This document shows, piece after piece, positions 1 to 7,454 of a DNA stretch of 64,000 bases; the stretch's first letter is position 1; each line of letters starts with the position of its first letter. The notes beneath the pieces were generated by a model. The model had not been told where the DNA came from and searched no databases. It was given only the letters and a program-made list of their open reading frames with translations. The stretch is taken from positions 496,001-560,000 of the forward strand of contig CAXUKO010000002.1 of the NCBI GenBank assembly GCA_964251665.1. Direction: 5' to 3'. The translations under genes and the position numbers were made by a program. The DNA is from JBBQLG01 sp964251665 (GTDB taxonomy: Bacteria > Bacteroidota > Bacteroidia > Cytophagales > Spirosomataceae).

Positions 1-1
1 C

Positions 2-454
2 CTGCGCGTTCAGGAAACAATGGCTACCGTAACTATCGGTCTGCTGCCAACCATTCAGGGCGACCCGCTGCAGTTGGGTCAGTTGTTTTTGAACCTGTTC
101 AGCAATGCCCTCAAGTTTCGCCGGGTCGACGAATCCGGCGCGCCAGTACCGCCGGTTATTCAGATCGACGCTCAGCTTGTAACATTCAGCCAGCTGCCGC
201 CCACGGTTAAACCGGCCCGCCACACATCCGCTTACTACCGCATCGACGTACGGGATAACGGCATTGGTTTCGACGATAAGTACGTGGATCGTATTTTCCA
301 GGTCTTTCAGCGGCTGCACGGCCGGAACGAATTTGCCGGTACGGGCATTGGCTTAGCCATCTGCGAGAAAGTAGCGGCCAATCATGGCGGCACCATCACC
401 GCCCGCAGCCAGCCGGGTCAGGGAGCCACCTTCAGTGTCTATCTGCCTTATTGA
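2..454 (+). CDS. Sensor histidine kinase, C-terminal ATPase domain (5' partial)
   Basis: The reading frame is open to the left edge, so only the C-terminal end of the gene is here; the ATG at 20 is internal, not the start. The visible part is a HATPase_c domain: an N-box (QLFLNLFSNALKF), a G1 box (DNGIGFD), and a G2 box (GTGIGLAICEKVAANHGG), ending in the usual QGATFSVYLPY tail. This is the ATP-binding half of a two-component sensor kinase that autophosphorylates a histidine. No receiver domain follows, so it is probably a classical or phytochrome/PAS-type hybrid-free kinase. The sensor part and its response regulator are outside the window. The stop lies directly at the start of a large inverted repeat shared with the convergent blh gene. 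Confidence 0.9.
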   Translation: MRVQETMATVTIGLLPTIQGDPLQLGQLFLNLFSNALKFRRVDESGAPVPPVIQIDAQLVTFSQLPPTVKPARHTSAYYRIDVRDNGIGFDDKYVDRIFQVFQRLHGRNEFAGTGIGLAICEKVAANHGGTITARSQPGQGATFSVYLPY

Positions 455-586
455 ATGATTGAGGGATTGAATGATTGGATGGTTGAGGGATTGAATGATT
501 GAATGGATGACCTTGTAAGCATTCAACCATTCAACCACTCAATCATTCAACCACTCAATCATTCAACCCCTCAACCCCTCGTTCCC
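453..586. repeat. ATTGA-rich inverted repeat between convergent genes
   Basis: The left arm (about 453-510) is built from short units such as TTGAATGATTGAGGGA, and the right arm (about 521-586) is built from their reverse complements (CATTCAACCACTCAATC). The two arms can fold into one long imperfect hairpin. It sits between the histidine kinase and blh, which converge, and the last codons and stop of blh (563-565) lie inside the right arm. A bidirectional terminator role is likely from position. Similar elements occur at 3817-3906 and 22881-22966. Confidence 0.8.
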
Positions 587-1528
587 CCGCCTGTTCATGC
601 CGTGCATGACGTTCAGGTGGGGGAGGGTGATGAGTGAGAGGAAAATGAATATCAACGGCAGCGGGTCCCAGTGCCGGGCGTACTGCTGCCACCACCAGGC
701 GAATCCGGCCAGCGACACCAGGGCCAGTGCTGTAAATGGTACCGATTTTAGCCAGACTTGGCCGGCAGTGAGCGGTGCCGACCGACTCTTGAGGTAGCCA
801 TGTATGGTCTGGAATGAACTCAGGGCGTGCCATCCGCCAAAATACAGGCCAAAAGCGGGTAGTAATGGCAGCCAGTACCCAAGTGCCAGTACGGCCGCCA
901 GCCGGGCCAGCCGATGCCAGTCAACAGCGACCGGTCTTGCCCGGGAAGCCCGCACGAACAAATAGCCGGTTAACAGTCCCCAATAGAGCCACACCGCCGA
1001 CCCATACCGGACTGCCCGTTTCCATACCGACATTGTTGCGGGGTCAGCGTGCGTGATGCGGTCGAGAATGGGCGTTACCTCAGTCGCGTGGGTCAACAGG
1101 ATAAAGGCCAGTACAAACCCGCCCGCCACGCACCGGGTAACACTCCAGGCAGGCGTAAGGGGCACCCTCTCAATATCGGTTTCGCCAAAGTGCCAGGCCG
1201 AACCCAGTAGAAACAGCAGCAAACTAAGCGCCGGTGCCACAAACCACGCTGCGCCATAAACGGCCATTGTCAACAGGTATCTAACCAGAAACTGGGCCAG
1301 CGAAAAGGATTTCCCCAGCCGGGCGGCTGTTTCCTGGTCAATAAGGTGATCCAGTGCCCCATGCGGAATCCCCGCTACAATCAGTAAACCGGCAAAGACC
1401 AGCCACTGAACCCGCTCCGGCAGCGGACCCGCCACAGCCTGCCATACCACCAGCACAGCACCTAATCCGATAGTAAGGTAGGCTGGTGTGGCTTTAAGGC
1501 GCTGTAGGGGGGCGGTTAACGTAGCCAT
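563..1528 (-). CDS. blh: Brp/Blh-type beta-carotene 15,15'-dioxygenase
   Basis: The 321-residue polytopic membrane protein belongs to the Brp/Blh family, which cleaves beta-carotene symmetrically into two all-trans retinals. Family histidine motifs are visible: HGALDH near residue 56, WHFGETD near 112, GGWHALSSFQTIHG near 230, and HLNVMHGMNRR near the C-terminus; these histidines are expected to bind the catalytic iron. Several hydrophobic segments span the protein. The start overlaps the end of the lycopene cyclase gene by 13 bases (1516-1528), indicating translational coupling, and the rhodopsin lies upstream on the same strand. Its product retinal is the rhodopsin chromophore. The C-terminus runs into an inverted repeat, so the last residues are probably not functionally important. 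Confidence 0.93.
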   Translation of the reverse strand: MATLTAPLQRLKATPAYLTIGLGAVLVVWQAVAGPLPERVQWLVFAGLLIVAGIPHGALDHLIDQETAARLGKSFSLAQFLVRYLLTMAVYGAAWFVAPALSLLLFLLGSAWHFGETDIERVPLTPAWSVTRCVAGGFVLAFILLTHATEVTPILDRITHADPATMSVWKRAVRYGSAVWLYWGLLTGYLFVRASRARPVAVDWHRLARLAAVLALGYWLPLLPAFGLYFGGWHALSSFQTIHGYLKSRSAPLTAGQVWLKSVPFTALALVSLAGFAWWWQQYARHWDPLPLIFIFLSLITLPHLNVMHGMNRRGNEGLRG

Positions 1529-2673
1529 TGGCGAATGAGTTGTTTCAGAAACGGCAAATAGGGTAGGCGGCTAATTAACTTAATTTCGGTGTACAGGTTC
1601 GATTCTTCATCCAGAAACCGCAGAATAGCCGGAAACGATCCGTGCCGGAATAAACTCGAAAACACATTGATGCCCACCGCCGGCTGATTCGCCAGAATGC
1701 CCAGTAATAATCGGTCATAAAACTGGAATCGGCCACGGGTAGCGGGCCAGTCCACCTCTTGACCTTTCAGCAACGGCGTGGCCGCACCGGAACGGGCCAG
1801 TTGAATGCTGTCCAGCCCAATACGCCGGAAGGCGTAGCCGGTAGTTGCTTTTACCATACCAGCCGCCGTACCAATCAGGGTTTCGCCCGCCGAACCGTAG
1901 CGCGCAAACGAAAAATCCGTCATCGGAATCTGCCCTTGTTCAGTGGCTTCAATAGAAAAAGCCAGGCCGGGAAAGTGCGTGTTTATGTAGTCGACCAGCA
2001 GATCGACGTACTGCTGATGGGCGTATATAGTCGGCGAAAACGCCGTTATCTCAATCAGGGCGTCGGTGGCCGAAAAGGGAAGTATGTAGCCAAACTGTAC
2101 GGCTCCATGCTGAGGAATGGTAAAATCCATGAGCGTGGCCGTTTGTTCGTTAAATACCGGGCGCCCGGCTTTGACAAACCAGCCGCTGAAATGCTGCCAG
2201 AGCTGAACCGTTGTCTCCGCTGAAATGGGTGGTAAACGACTGCTGAATACCTGACGCGCCCGCCACGTCTGCCCCGCGCCGGTCAGGATAAAGTCGCCGA
2301 CGGGCCGGGTAATGCTGTCGATACTGGCAACAACGCGGGTTACGTTCGGGTGTTTCGGCAGAAATTGTTCGTTAAAGAACCAGAAAAATGAGTCGCCGGA
2401 GAGGTAATGATACTGGTAGGGGAAAATGGATTCGGTGCGGGAAAAGCCGTTGCCACAGACCCTGACCGACGCCCATGATTTCTGGATTAAGTGGTGTAAT
2501 GGCGGCTCCGGGTCCCGGCTCCAGAAACACCACGACCGTTGCAGGGGTAACTCATCAACCAGCAGCAAGACGCGCTGACTTGACCAGCCGGGCTGCTGTG
2601 CGAGTTGGTACAGCAACTGAAATCCCGCGCAGCCACCCCCCACAATGGCGCAGTCGTACACAAGTTCAGTCAT
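1516..2673 (-). CDS. crtY: Lycopene beta-cyclase
   Basis: This 385-residue flavoprotein of the CrtY/CrtL family cyclises the two ends of lycopene to give beta-carotene, at the cytoplasmic membrane. The N-terminal dinucleotide-binding motif (YDCAIVGGGCAGFQLLYQL, residues 6-24) is followed by family features including LQRSWCFWSRD, YHYLSGDSFFWFF and the GSAGETLIGTAAGMVKATTGYAF region near residue 265. The ATG at 2671-2673 places this motif at the very N-terminus. The gene lies between rhodopsin and blh and supplies the substrate for Blh. No phytoene synthase, desaturase or hydroxylase gene is in the window, so the early carotenoid pathway must be elsewhere. Confidence 0.93.
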   Translation of the reverse strand: MTELVYDCAIVGGGCAGFQLLYQLAQQPGWSSQRVLLLVDELPLQRSWCFWSRDPEPPLHHLIQKSWASVRVCGNGFSRTESIFPYQYHYLSGDSFFWFFNEQFLPKHPNVTRVVASIDSITRPVGDFILTGAGQTWRARQVFSSRLPPISAETTVQLWQHFSGWFVKAGRPVFNEQTATLMDFTIPQHGAVQFGYILPFSATDALIEITAFSPTIYAHQQYVDLLVDYINTHFPGLAFSIEATEQGQIPMTDFSFARYGSAGETLIGTAAGMVKATTGYAFRRIGLDSIQLARSGAATPLLKGQEVDWPATRGRFQFYDRLLLGILANQPAVGINVFSSLFRHGSFPAILRFLDEESNLYTEIKLISRLPYLPFLKQLIRQWLR

Positions 2674-2750
2674 CAGGCGGGTTGATGGAAGGCGTTCATA
2701 AGTTTCCCGGCAAAAGGTCGGTGAAGGCCGGGTTAGAAGGGTTTCTTACC

Positions 2751-2785
2751 AACGAGCCGCCCGACATGGTGCCGGGCGGCTCGTT
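2751..2785. terminator. 13-bp perfect hairpin between rhodopsin and crtY
   Basis: AACGAGCCGCCCG (2751-2763) and its exact reverse complement (2773-2785) flank a nine-base loop, 20 bases after the rhodopsin stop. In the minus-strand transcript the stem is GC-rich but is not followed by a run of U, so it may be a weak terminator, an attenuator or an mRNA-stabilising stem rather than a full stop. It would let rhodopsin mRNA exceed crtY-blh mRNA. Confidence 0.7.
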
Positions 2786-2804
2786 GGGGCCTGGATTCGA
2801 CAAC

Positions 2805-3578
2805 TTAGACAGTTGCCGGTTCGCGGTTAATTCGCTGAACCGGTGCATCGAGGTGAGCGTGGGAGTTGGCAACAGCCGCTGAGTAAACAACCAGCCCGAA
2901 GCCAATTTTATTGATGGCATCACCGATGTTATACACCAGGTCGATGTTCAGCTTCAGCCCGCTCAGCAGTCCACCCGGAATCAGCATGTAGCCAATGGGG
3001 TAGATGGCCCAGCCCACCAGCACGAACCAGCGCAGTAGCGACACCGCTTTCAGCGTAGAGGCATCCCGGGAACCGTCGGCAATTTTCTTGACATCACCGA
3101 GGTAGATTTCATACAGAATGCCCACGTACCCTATGGTCGAGACGGCACCCCATAGTGCACTGTTAGACCGGTCGAGGGATTCGCCGACGTAGCCGAAAAC
3201 CAGCATGATGATCGCATAGACGATTAGCTTCCACATGGTGCTGATTTTGCCGCCAAACGGTTTAATGATCATGTAAAACTCCACGCACATCAGCGGTACG
3301 GTCAGTGTCCAGTCGATGTAGCGGAATTCCGTAGGCGACTGCCCCGTCGACAGGTACTGATCGCGCATGTAGTAATAGTGCACTGACGCAATCATAGTAA
3401 TCAGCCCTGAGATCGTAAGCGAGGTTTTCCAGTGGCCCTCCACCTGCGACCGTTCCAGAAAAAAGAACACCGATGCGGCAAACATGGCCATGTAGCCGGT
3501 AAAAAATGTAAAGCCAACGACGTCGCCGGGCCGCAGCTCGCCCATTAAGAGGATGGTAGATAAGCGTAATGTTTCCAT
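2805..3578 (-). CDS. Green-type proton-pumping rhodopsin (proteorhodopsin/xanthorhodopsin group)
   Basis: A 257-residue, seven-helix microbial rhodopsin. Helix C reads RYIDWTLTVPLMCVEFY: Asp89 (proton acceptor), Thr93 and Glu100 (proton donor) form the DTE triad of outward proton pumps. Met97 occupies the spectral tuning site (position 105 of proteorhodopsin), where Met or Leu gives green absorption. His67 matches the His that pairs with the acceptor, Lys224 in NIGDAINKIGFG is the retinal Schiff-base lysine, and Asp220 is the second counter-ion. Helix E reads LWGAVST: Gly144 aligns with Trp138 of bacteriorhodopsin and Gly156 of xanthorhodopsin, so a side opening for a carotenoid antenna is possible. 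It is first in a minus-strand cluster with crtY and blh. Function is firm; antenna binding is inferred. Confidence 0.96.
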   Translation of the reverse strand: METLRLSTILLMGELRPGDVVGFTFFTGYMAMFAASVFFFLERSQVEGHWKTSLTISGLITMIASVHYYYMRDQYLSTGQSPTEFRYIDWTLTVPLMCVEFYMIIKPFGGKISTMWKLIVYAIIMLVFGYVGESLDRSNSALWGAVSTIGYVGILYEIYLGDVKKIADGSRDASTLKAVSLLRWFVLVGWAIYPIGYMLIPGGLLSGLKLNIDLVYNIGDAINKIGFGLVVYSAAVANSHAHLDAPVQRINREPATV

Positions 3579-3816
3579 TAGGTTTTAGTGTTAAAAGTTA
3601 GTGATAGGGATGATATTCATAATCAGCCTGATGGCCTTATCACTCGAAGTTTTTGTTAATTTTAATTGTTTAATAATTTTTAGAAAATATTAAACAAAAA
3701 ATGTAGATTTCCTTTCTACTTCGTTGGTTTGTAGTTTTGAGCCTATCTATTTTGTGTATACTCTACTGTATATCCTTCCACAAAATCGCTATAAAGGCCT
3801 ATTCAACCTGTTAAGG
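3579..3816. promoter_or_regulatory. AT-rich upstream region of the rhodopsin gene
   Basis: This stretch, especially 3650-3780, is much richer in A and T than its surroundings and must hold the rhodopsin promoter. On the minus strand I see several T-rich candidates (for example TACATTTTTTG) but no clean TTG/TAnnTTTG pair at the right spacing, so no promoter is called. Confidence 0.45.
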
Positions 3817-3906
3817 GTGAATGGTTGAATGATTGAATGATTGAGGGATTGAATGAAAGAGCGAGCCAACCATTCAATCCCTCAATCAGTCAATCCCTCA
3901 CTCATT
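3817..3906. repeat. ATTGA-rich inverted repeat upstream of aspS
   Basis: The left arm (3817-3857) carries GAATG/GATTGA units, and the right arm (3868-3906) carries CATTCAATCCCTCAATC-type complements around a short loop. It is the same kind of element as at 453-586 and 22881-22966. Here it separates two divergent genes, so a plain terminator role fits less well. A single right-arm-like fragment also occurs at about 4089-4108. Confidence 0.75.
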
Positions 3907-3917
3907 ATCCCCCCGGC

Positions 3918-3948
3918 TTGCCCGCCGTTGGCAAAGGGACTAACTTTG
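3918..3948 (+). promoter_or_regulatory. Bacteroidota-type promoter of aspS
   Basis: TTG at 3918-3920, a 20-base spacer and TAACTTTG at 3941-3948 match the -33 TTG and -7 TAnnTTTG consensus of the primary sigma factor of Bacteroidota. Transcription would start near 3955, giving aspS a leader of about 160 bases. Confidence 0.7.
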
Positions 3949-3971
3949 CAGCCAGTTTACAAGATGTGACT

Positions 3972-4089
3972 GGCCCGGCCGCCGATGCGGTAAATAAGTG
4001 ATGATCGGCTTGCCGTGCCACCAACTCACTGGAGCGGAGGCCAGCCTGTCGTTTTCATTCACTCGTTCACCGCATCGGCGACCCGGCCA
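3972..4089 (+). promoter_or_regulatory. Inverted repeat in the aspS leader
   Basis: GCCGATGCGGT (3981-3991) is exactly complementary to ACCGCATCGGC (4069-4079), and pairing extends outward with a few mismatches (GGCCCGGCC at 3972-3980 against GACCCGGCC at 4080-4089). The arms flank about 77 bases. This would form a large stem in the aspS leader mRNA, ending about 25 bases before the start codon. It is not a T-box that I can recognise; its function is unknown. Confidence 0.5.
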
Positions 4090-4114
4090 TTCGCTCAATC
4101 ACTCATTAAAAAAG

Positions 4115-5884
4115 ATGCTCCGAACCCATACCTGTGGCGAACTCCGCGCCGAACACATCAATACCGTCGTGACCCTGAGTGGATGGGTGCAAACCGTCCG
4201 CGATAAAGGGGGCGTTCTTTGGATTGACCTCCGTGACCGCTACGGCCTGACGCAGTTGCTGCTGGAAGACGGGCAGACGGCACCCGACTTGTTTATCACC
4301 GCCCGTACCCTCGGTCGTGAGTTTGTGGTGCAGGCAACGGGTACAGTGATCGAGCGGAAATCGAAAAACCCGAACATTCCGACCGGCGATATCGAAATTA
4401 AAATCACCGAACTGACGGTATTGAATCCGGCTAAAACGCCCCCCTTCCTGATCGAAGACGAAACCGATGGGGGCGACGACCTGCGGCTGAAATACCGGTA
4501 TCTGGACCTGCGCCGGAACCCTGTGCGCCGGAACCTGGAGCTACGGCACAAAATGGCGCAGCAAACCCGACTCTACATGGACGGGCAGGGATTTATCGAA
4601 GTTGAGACGCCGGTACTGATTAAATCGACGCCCGAGGGTGCCCGCGATTTTGTGGTACCCAGCCGCATGAATCCCGGCGAGTTTTATGCCCTGCCGCAGT
4701 CGCCCCAGACGTTTAAGCAACTGCTGATGGTGTCGGGTTTCGACCGGTATTACCAGATTGTCAAGTGCTTCCGTGACGAAGATCTACGCGCTGACCGGCA
4801 GCCTGAATTCACGCAGATCGACTGCGAAATGTCGTTCATCGAGCAGGAAGACATTCTGAATATGTTTGAAGGGCTGGTGCGGCATCTGTTCAAGGCGGTG
4901 AAGAATTTTGAACTGGCATCCGTGCCCCGCATGACCTACGCCGAAGCCATGAGCCGTTACGGATCTGATAAACCCGACACGCGTTTCGGGATGGAGTTTG
5001 CCGAACTGAAGGGAACATTCGATTCCGTTGACCTGACATCCGGCAAAGGCTTTGGCGTGTTCGATTCAGCGGAATTAGTCGTAGGCATCAATGCCAAAGG
5101 CTGTGCCGAATACACCCGCAAGCAGCTTGATGAACTAACCGACTGGGTGAAACGCCCGCAGGTTGGTGCGAAAGGCCTGATCTACGTGCGCTACAATCAG
5201 GACGGTACGCTGAAATCGTCGGTCGATAAGTTTTACGATGAGCAGGCCCTGAAAGCCTGGGCGGCTAAGTTTCAGGCGCAGCCCGGCGACCTGATGCTGA
5301 TCATCTCCGGTGAAGCTACCAAAGCCCGCAAGCAACTGAGTGAACTGCGCCTGGAAATGGGCACCCGGCTCGGTCTGCGCGACCCGAACGTGTTCAGTGC
5401 GCTGTGGGTGCTCGATTTTCCGCTGCTGGAATACGGCGAAGAGGAGCAGCGGTGGTTTGCGATGCACCATCCGTTCACCTCACCCAAGCCCGAAGACATT
5501 CCGTTATTGGCGACCGACCCCGGTGCGGTGCGGGCCAATGCCTACGACATGGTGATTAACGGTACCGAAGTAGGCGGGGGGTCTATTCGTATTTTCCAGC
5601 GCGAGTTGCAGGCCCGTATGTTCGATTTACTGGGTTTCACGGACGAAGAAGCCAAATCTCAATTCGGCTTTCTAATGGATGCTTTTGAGTTTGGTGCGCC
5701 CCCGCATGGTGGCATTGCGTTCGGCTTCGACCGGTTGTGCTCCATCTTTGGGGGTGCCGACTCCATCCGCGACTTTATCGCGTTCCCCAAAAATAACTCC
5801 GGCCGCGACGTCATGATCGACTCGCCCTCAGTCATTGCCGATAAGCAACTCGATGAGTTGAAAATTAAGACGGTGGTGCAATAG
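4115..5884 (+). CDS. aspS: Aspartate--tRNA ligase
   Basis: This class II aminoacyl-tRNA synthetase of 589 residues attaches aspartate to tRNA-Asp. It has an N-terminal OB-fold anticodon-binding domain (LSGWVQTVRDKGGVLWIDLRD), motif 1, the motif 2 region FRDEDLRADRQPEFTQID, a bacterial GAD insertion in the middle, and motif 3 GGIAFGFDRL near the C-terminus. The length matches bacterial AspRS. The frame is open further upstream to 3998, but the ATG at 4115 gives the standard N-terminus MLRTHTCGELRAEH; the upstream residues are encoded by the leader repeat and are rejected. It stands alone, with its own promoter and a strong hairpin downstream. Confidence 0.97.
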   Translation: MLRTHTCGELRAEHINTVVTLSGWVQTVRDKGGVLWIDLRDRYGLTQLLLEDGQTAPDLFITARTLGREFVVQATGTVIERKSKNPNIPTGDIEIKITELTVLNPAKTPPFLIEDETDGGDDLRLKYRYLDLRRNPVRRNLELRHKMAQQTRLYMDGQGFIEVETPVLIKSTPEGARDFVVPSRMNPGEFYALPQSPQTFKQLLMVSGFDRYYQIVKCFRDEDLRADRQPEFTQIDCEMSFIEQEDILNMFEGLVRHLFKAVKNFELASVPRMTYAEAMSRYGSDKPDTRFGMEFAELKGTFDSVDLTSGKGFGVFDSAELVVGINAKGCAEYTRKQLDELTDWVKRPQVGAKGLIYVRYNQDGTLKSSVDKFYDEQALKAWAAKFQAQPGDLMLIISGEATKARKQLSELRLEMGTRLGLRDPNVFSALWVLDFPLLEYGEEEQRWFAMHHPFTSPKPEDIPLLATDPGAVRANAYDMVINGTEVGGGSIRIFQRELQARMFDLLGFTDEEAKSQFGFLMDAFEFGAPPHGGIAFGFDRLCSIFGGADSIRDFIAFPKNNSGRDVMIDSPSVIADKQLDELKIKTVVQ

Positions 5885-5925
5885 CTTATTGCGACAGAGT
5901 AGTTAAGCCGCTCAAAAAAGGGACG

Positions 5926-5997
5926 CAGTAGAGGCCATGCTTTTTTCGGGAACGAGCCAAATTACCCGTTCCCGAAAAAAAAGCATAGCCTTTACTG
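5926..5997. terminator. Long hairpin downstream of aspS
   Basis: The left arm 5926-5954 (CAGTAGAGGCCATGC, six T, CGGGAACG) pairs with the right arm 5967-5997 (CGTTCCCG, eight A, GCATAGCCTTTACTG) around a 12-base loop. The arms are about 30 bases long with only a few mismatches and a two-base length difference. The T/A tract lies inside the stem, so it is an unusual terminator, possibly bidirectional or a short palindromic repeat element. Confidence 0.75.
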
Positions 5998-6071
5998 AAA
6001 ATGGCACATTTTGACGTTGTAAACGTGTTATTTCCTGACCAGTCCAACGCTACCCTCTTTTTTTGAAGACC

Positions 6072-7199
6072 ATGCTGCTCCCCGCTGAACGTACCCGCTA
6101 TGCCAAACACCTTAATCTGCCCGAAATTGGGCTTGACGGACAGGAGAAACTGAAAAATGCCAGGGTACTGGTTGTTGGCGCTGGTGGGCTTGGCTGCCCC
6201 GTATTGCTGTACCTGACGGCGGCTGGCGTAGGCACCATCGGCGTCATCGACCCAGACATGGTTGACCTCAGCAACCTACAGCGGCAGGTAATTTATACGA
6301 CCGACGAAATTGGTAAATCGAAGGCGAAAGCGGCCGTGAGCCATCTCAGTAAACTCAACCCTAATCTCACCTTCGATACCTATGCTATGGCGCTCGATGC
6401 CGGAAACGCCCGGGCGGTTATTGAGGATTATGACCTGGTTGTGGATTGTACCGACAATTTTACCGTGCGCTACCTCGTCAATGATGTCTGCGTGACCCTG
6501 AATAAGCCATTCGTGTACGGTGCCATTCACCGGTTTGAGGGACAGGTGGCCGTGCTCAATGCTGAACTCGATAACGGAAAGCGCGGCCCCACCTACCGAT
6601 GTCTGTTTCCCGAATATCCCAATGATCTCGAAATACCAAACTGCGCCGAAACCGGTGTGCTGGGTGTATTGCCGGGTGTGATCGGGACGTATCAGGCAAC
6701 TGAAGTGCTCAAACTTATCACCGGCATCGGCGAACCGCTGACCCAGAAACTGCTGATGGTCGATTTGCTGGCGATGGATTTTCGGACCATTAAAACCAAA
6801 CGGCGGGCCGATGCCGACGAACTGGCCCGGCAGGGATTACAGGCTAATAGCCGGGTGGTGCCGGTGGTGGCGAATGGACCACAAAAAATGTCTGTCTATG
6901 AACTGGCCGGTCGGCTGACCAATGGTGAATCCGTTTTTTTACTCGACGTACGGGAGCGCGAGGAGTACGAAATCTGCCATTTAGACGATGCTGTGCTGAT
7001 TCCCATCGGCATGATTCCCAATAACCTCAAACGGATTCCGACCGACCGACCCGTCGTGGTATATTGCCATCACGGCATTCGATCAGCCAACGTAGCTAAC
7101 TACCTGTTTGCGCAGTTAGGCCTGACCAATCTCTACAACCTCGACGGAGGCATCAATGTCTGGGCGCGGGAAGTAGAACCCGAAATGGCTGTGTATTAA
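6072..7199 (+). CDS. ThiF/MoeB/HesA-family adenylyltransferase with C-terminal rhodanese domain
   Basis: A 375-residue E1-like enzyme that would adenylate, and with its rhodanese domain sulfurate, the C-terminal glycine of a small sulfur-carrier protein (MoaD or ThiS type). The N-terminal domain has the ATP-binding GAGGLGCPVLLYLTAAGVG and DLSNLQRQ motifs and the NCAETGVLGVLPGVIG segment with the conserved cysteine. The C-terminal rhodanese domain has the loop CHHGIRS with active-site Cys332. The paired CxxC zinc motifs of classical MoeB are not intact (TYRC instead of CYRC, and no later CxxC). ATG at 6072 is preferred over an in-frame TTG at 6063. No carrier or moa/thi gene is adjacent, so the pathway is open. 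Confidence 0.85.
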   Translation: MLLPAERTRYAKHLNLPEIGLDGQEKLKNARVLVVGAGGLGCPVLLYLTAAGVGTIGVIDPDMVDLSNLQRQVIYTTDEIGKSKAKAAVSHLSKLNPNLTFDTYAMALDAGNARAVIEDYDLVVDCTDNFTVRYLVNDVCVTLNKPFVYGAIHRFEGQVAVLNAELDNGKRGPTYRCLFPEYPNDLEIPNCAETGVLGVLPGVIGTYQATEVLKLITGIGEPLTQKLLMVDLLAMDFRTIKTKRRADADELARQGLQANSRVVPVVANGPQKMSVYELAGRLTNGESVFLLDVREREEYEICHLDDAVLIPIGMIPNNLKRIPTDRPVVVYCHHGIRSANVANYLFAQLGLTNLYNLDGGINVWAREVEPEMAVY

Positions 7200-7454
7200 A
7201 GGGGTAAGTGGTAAGGAATAAGTTAGTAAGGAGTTTAACCTTACCATAGTAGCAACGTTCAATAACTTGGTATTGACGAAGTTCATTTACAGGTGCATTA
7301 TAAATATGCATTTGAGGTTACCTTTGCTTGTAAGCTTATGATGGTTATCGATGTGACTTAACACTGATGGCGAACGTAGTTATGTAACAACCAAGTTAGT
7401 GCGAAACAGGTAATCACGACCTGTATAAATCCGTGTATTCTTATCCGTAACTAT

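Noticed and set aside
453..586. CRISPR-like array from repeated ATTGA units
   Set aside because: Units are 7-9 bases, degenerate and arranged as an inverted repeat with no spacers or cas genes.
3972..4089. T-box riboswitch upstream of aspS
   Set aside because: No T-box sequence, specifier loop or terminator/antiterminator arrangement could be recognised; only a long-range stem is seen.
3998..4114. N-terminal extension of AspRS from 3998
   Set aside because: The 39 extra residues are encoded by the leader inverted repeat and an ATTGA fragment; the ATG at 4115 matches the family N-terminus.
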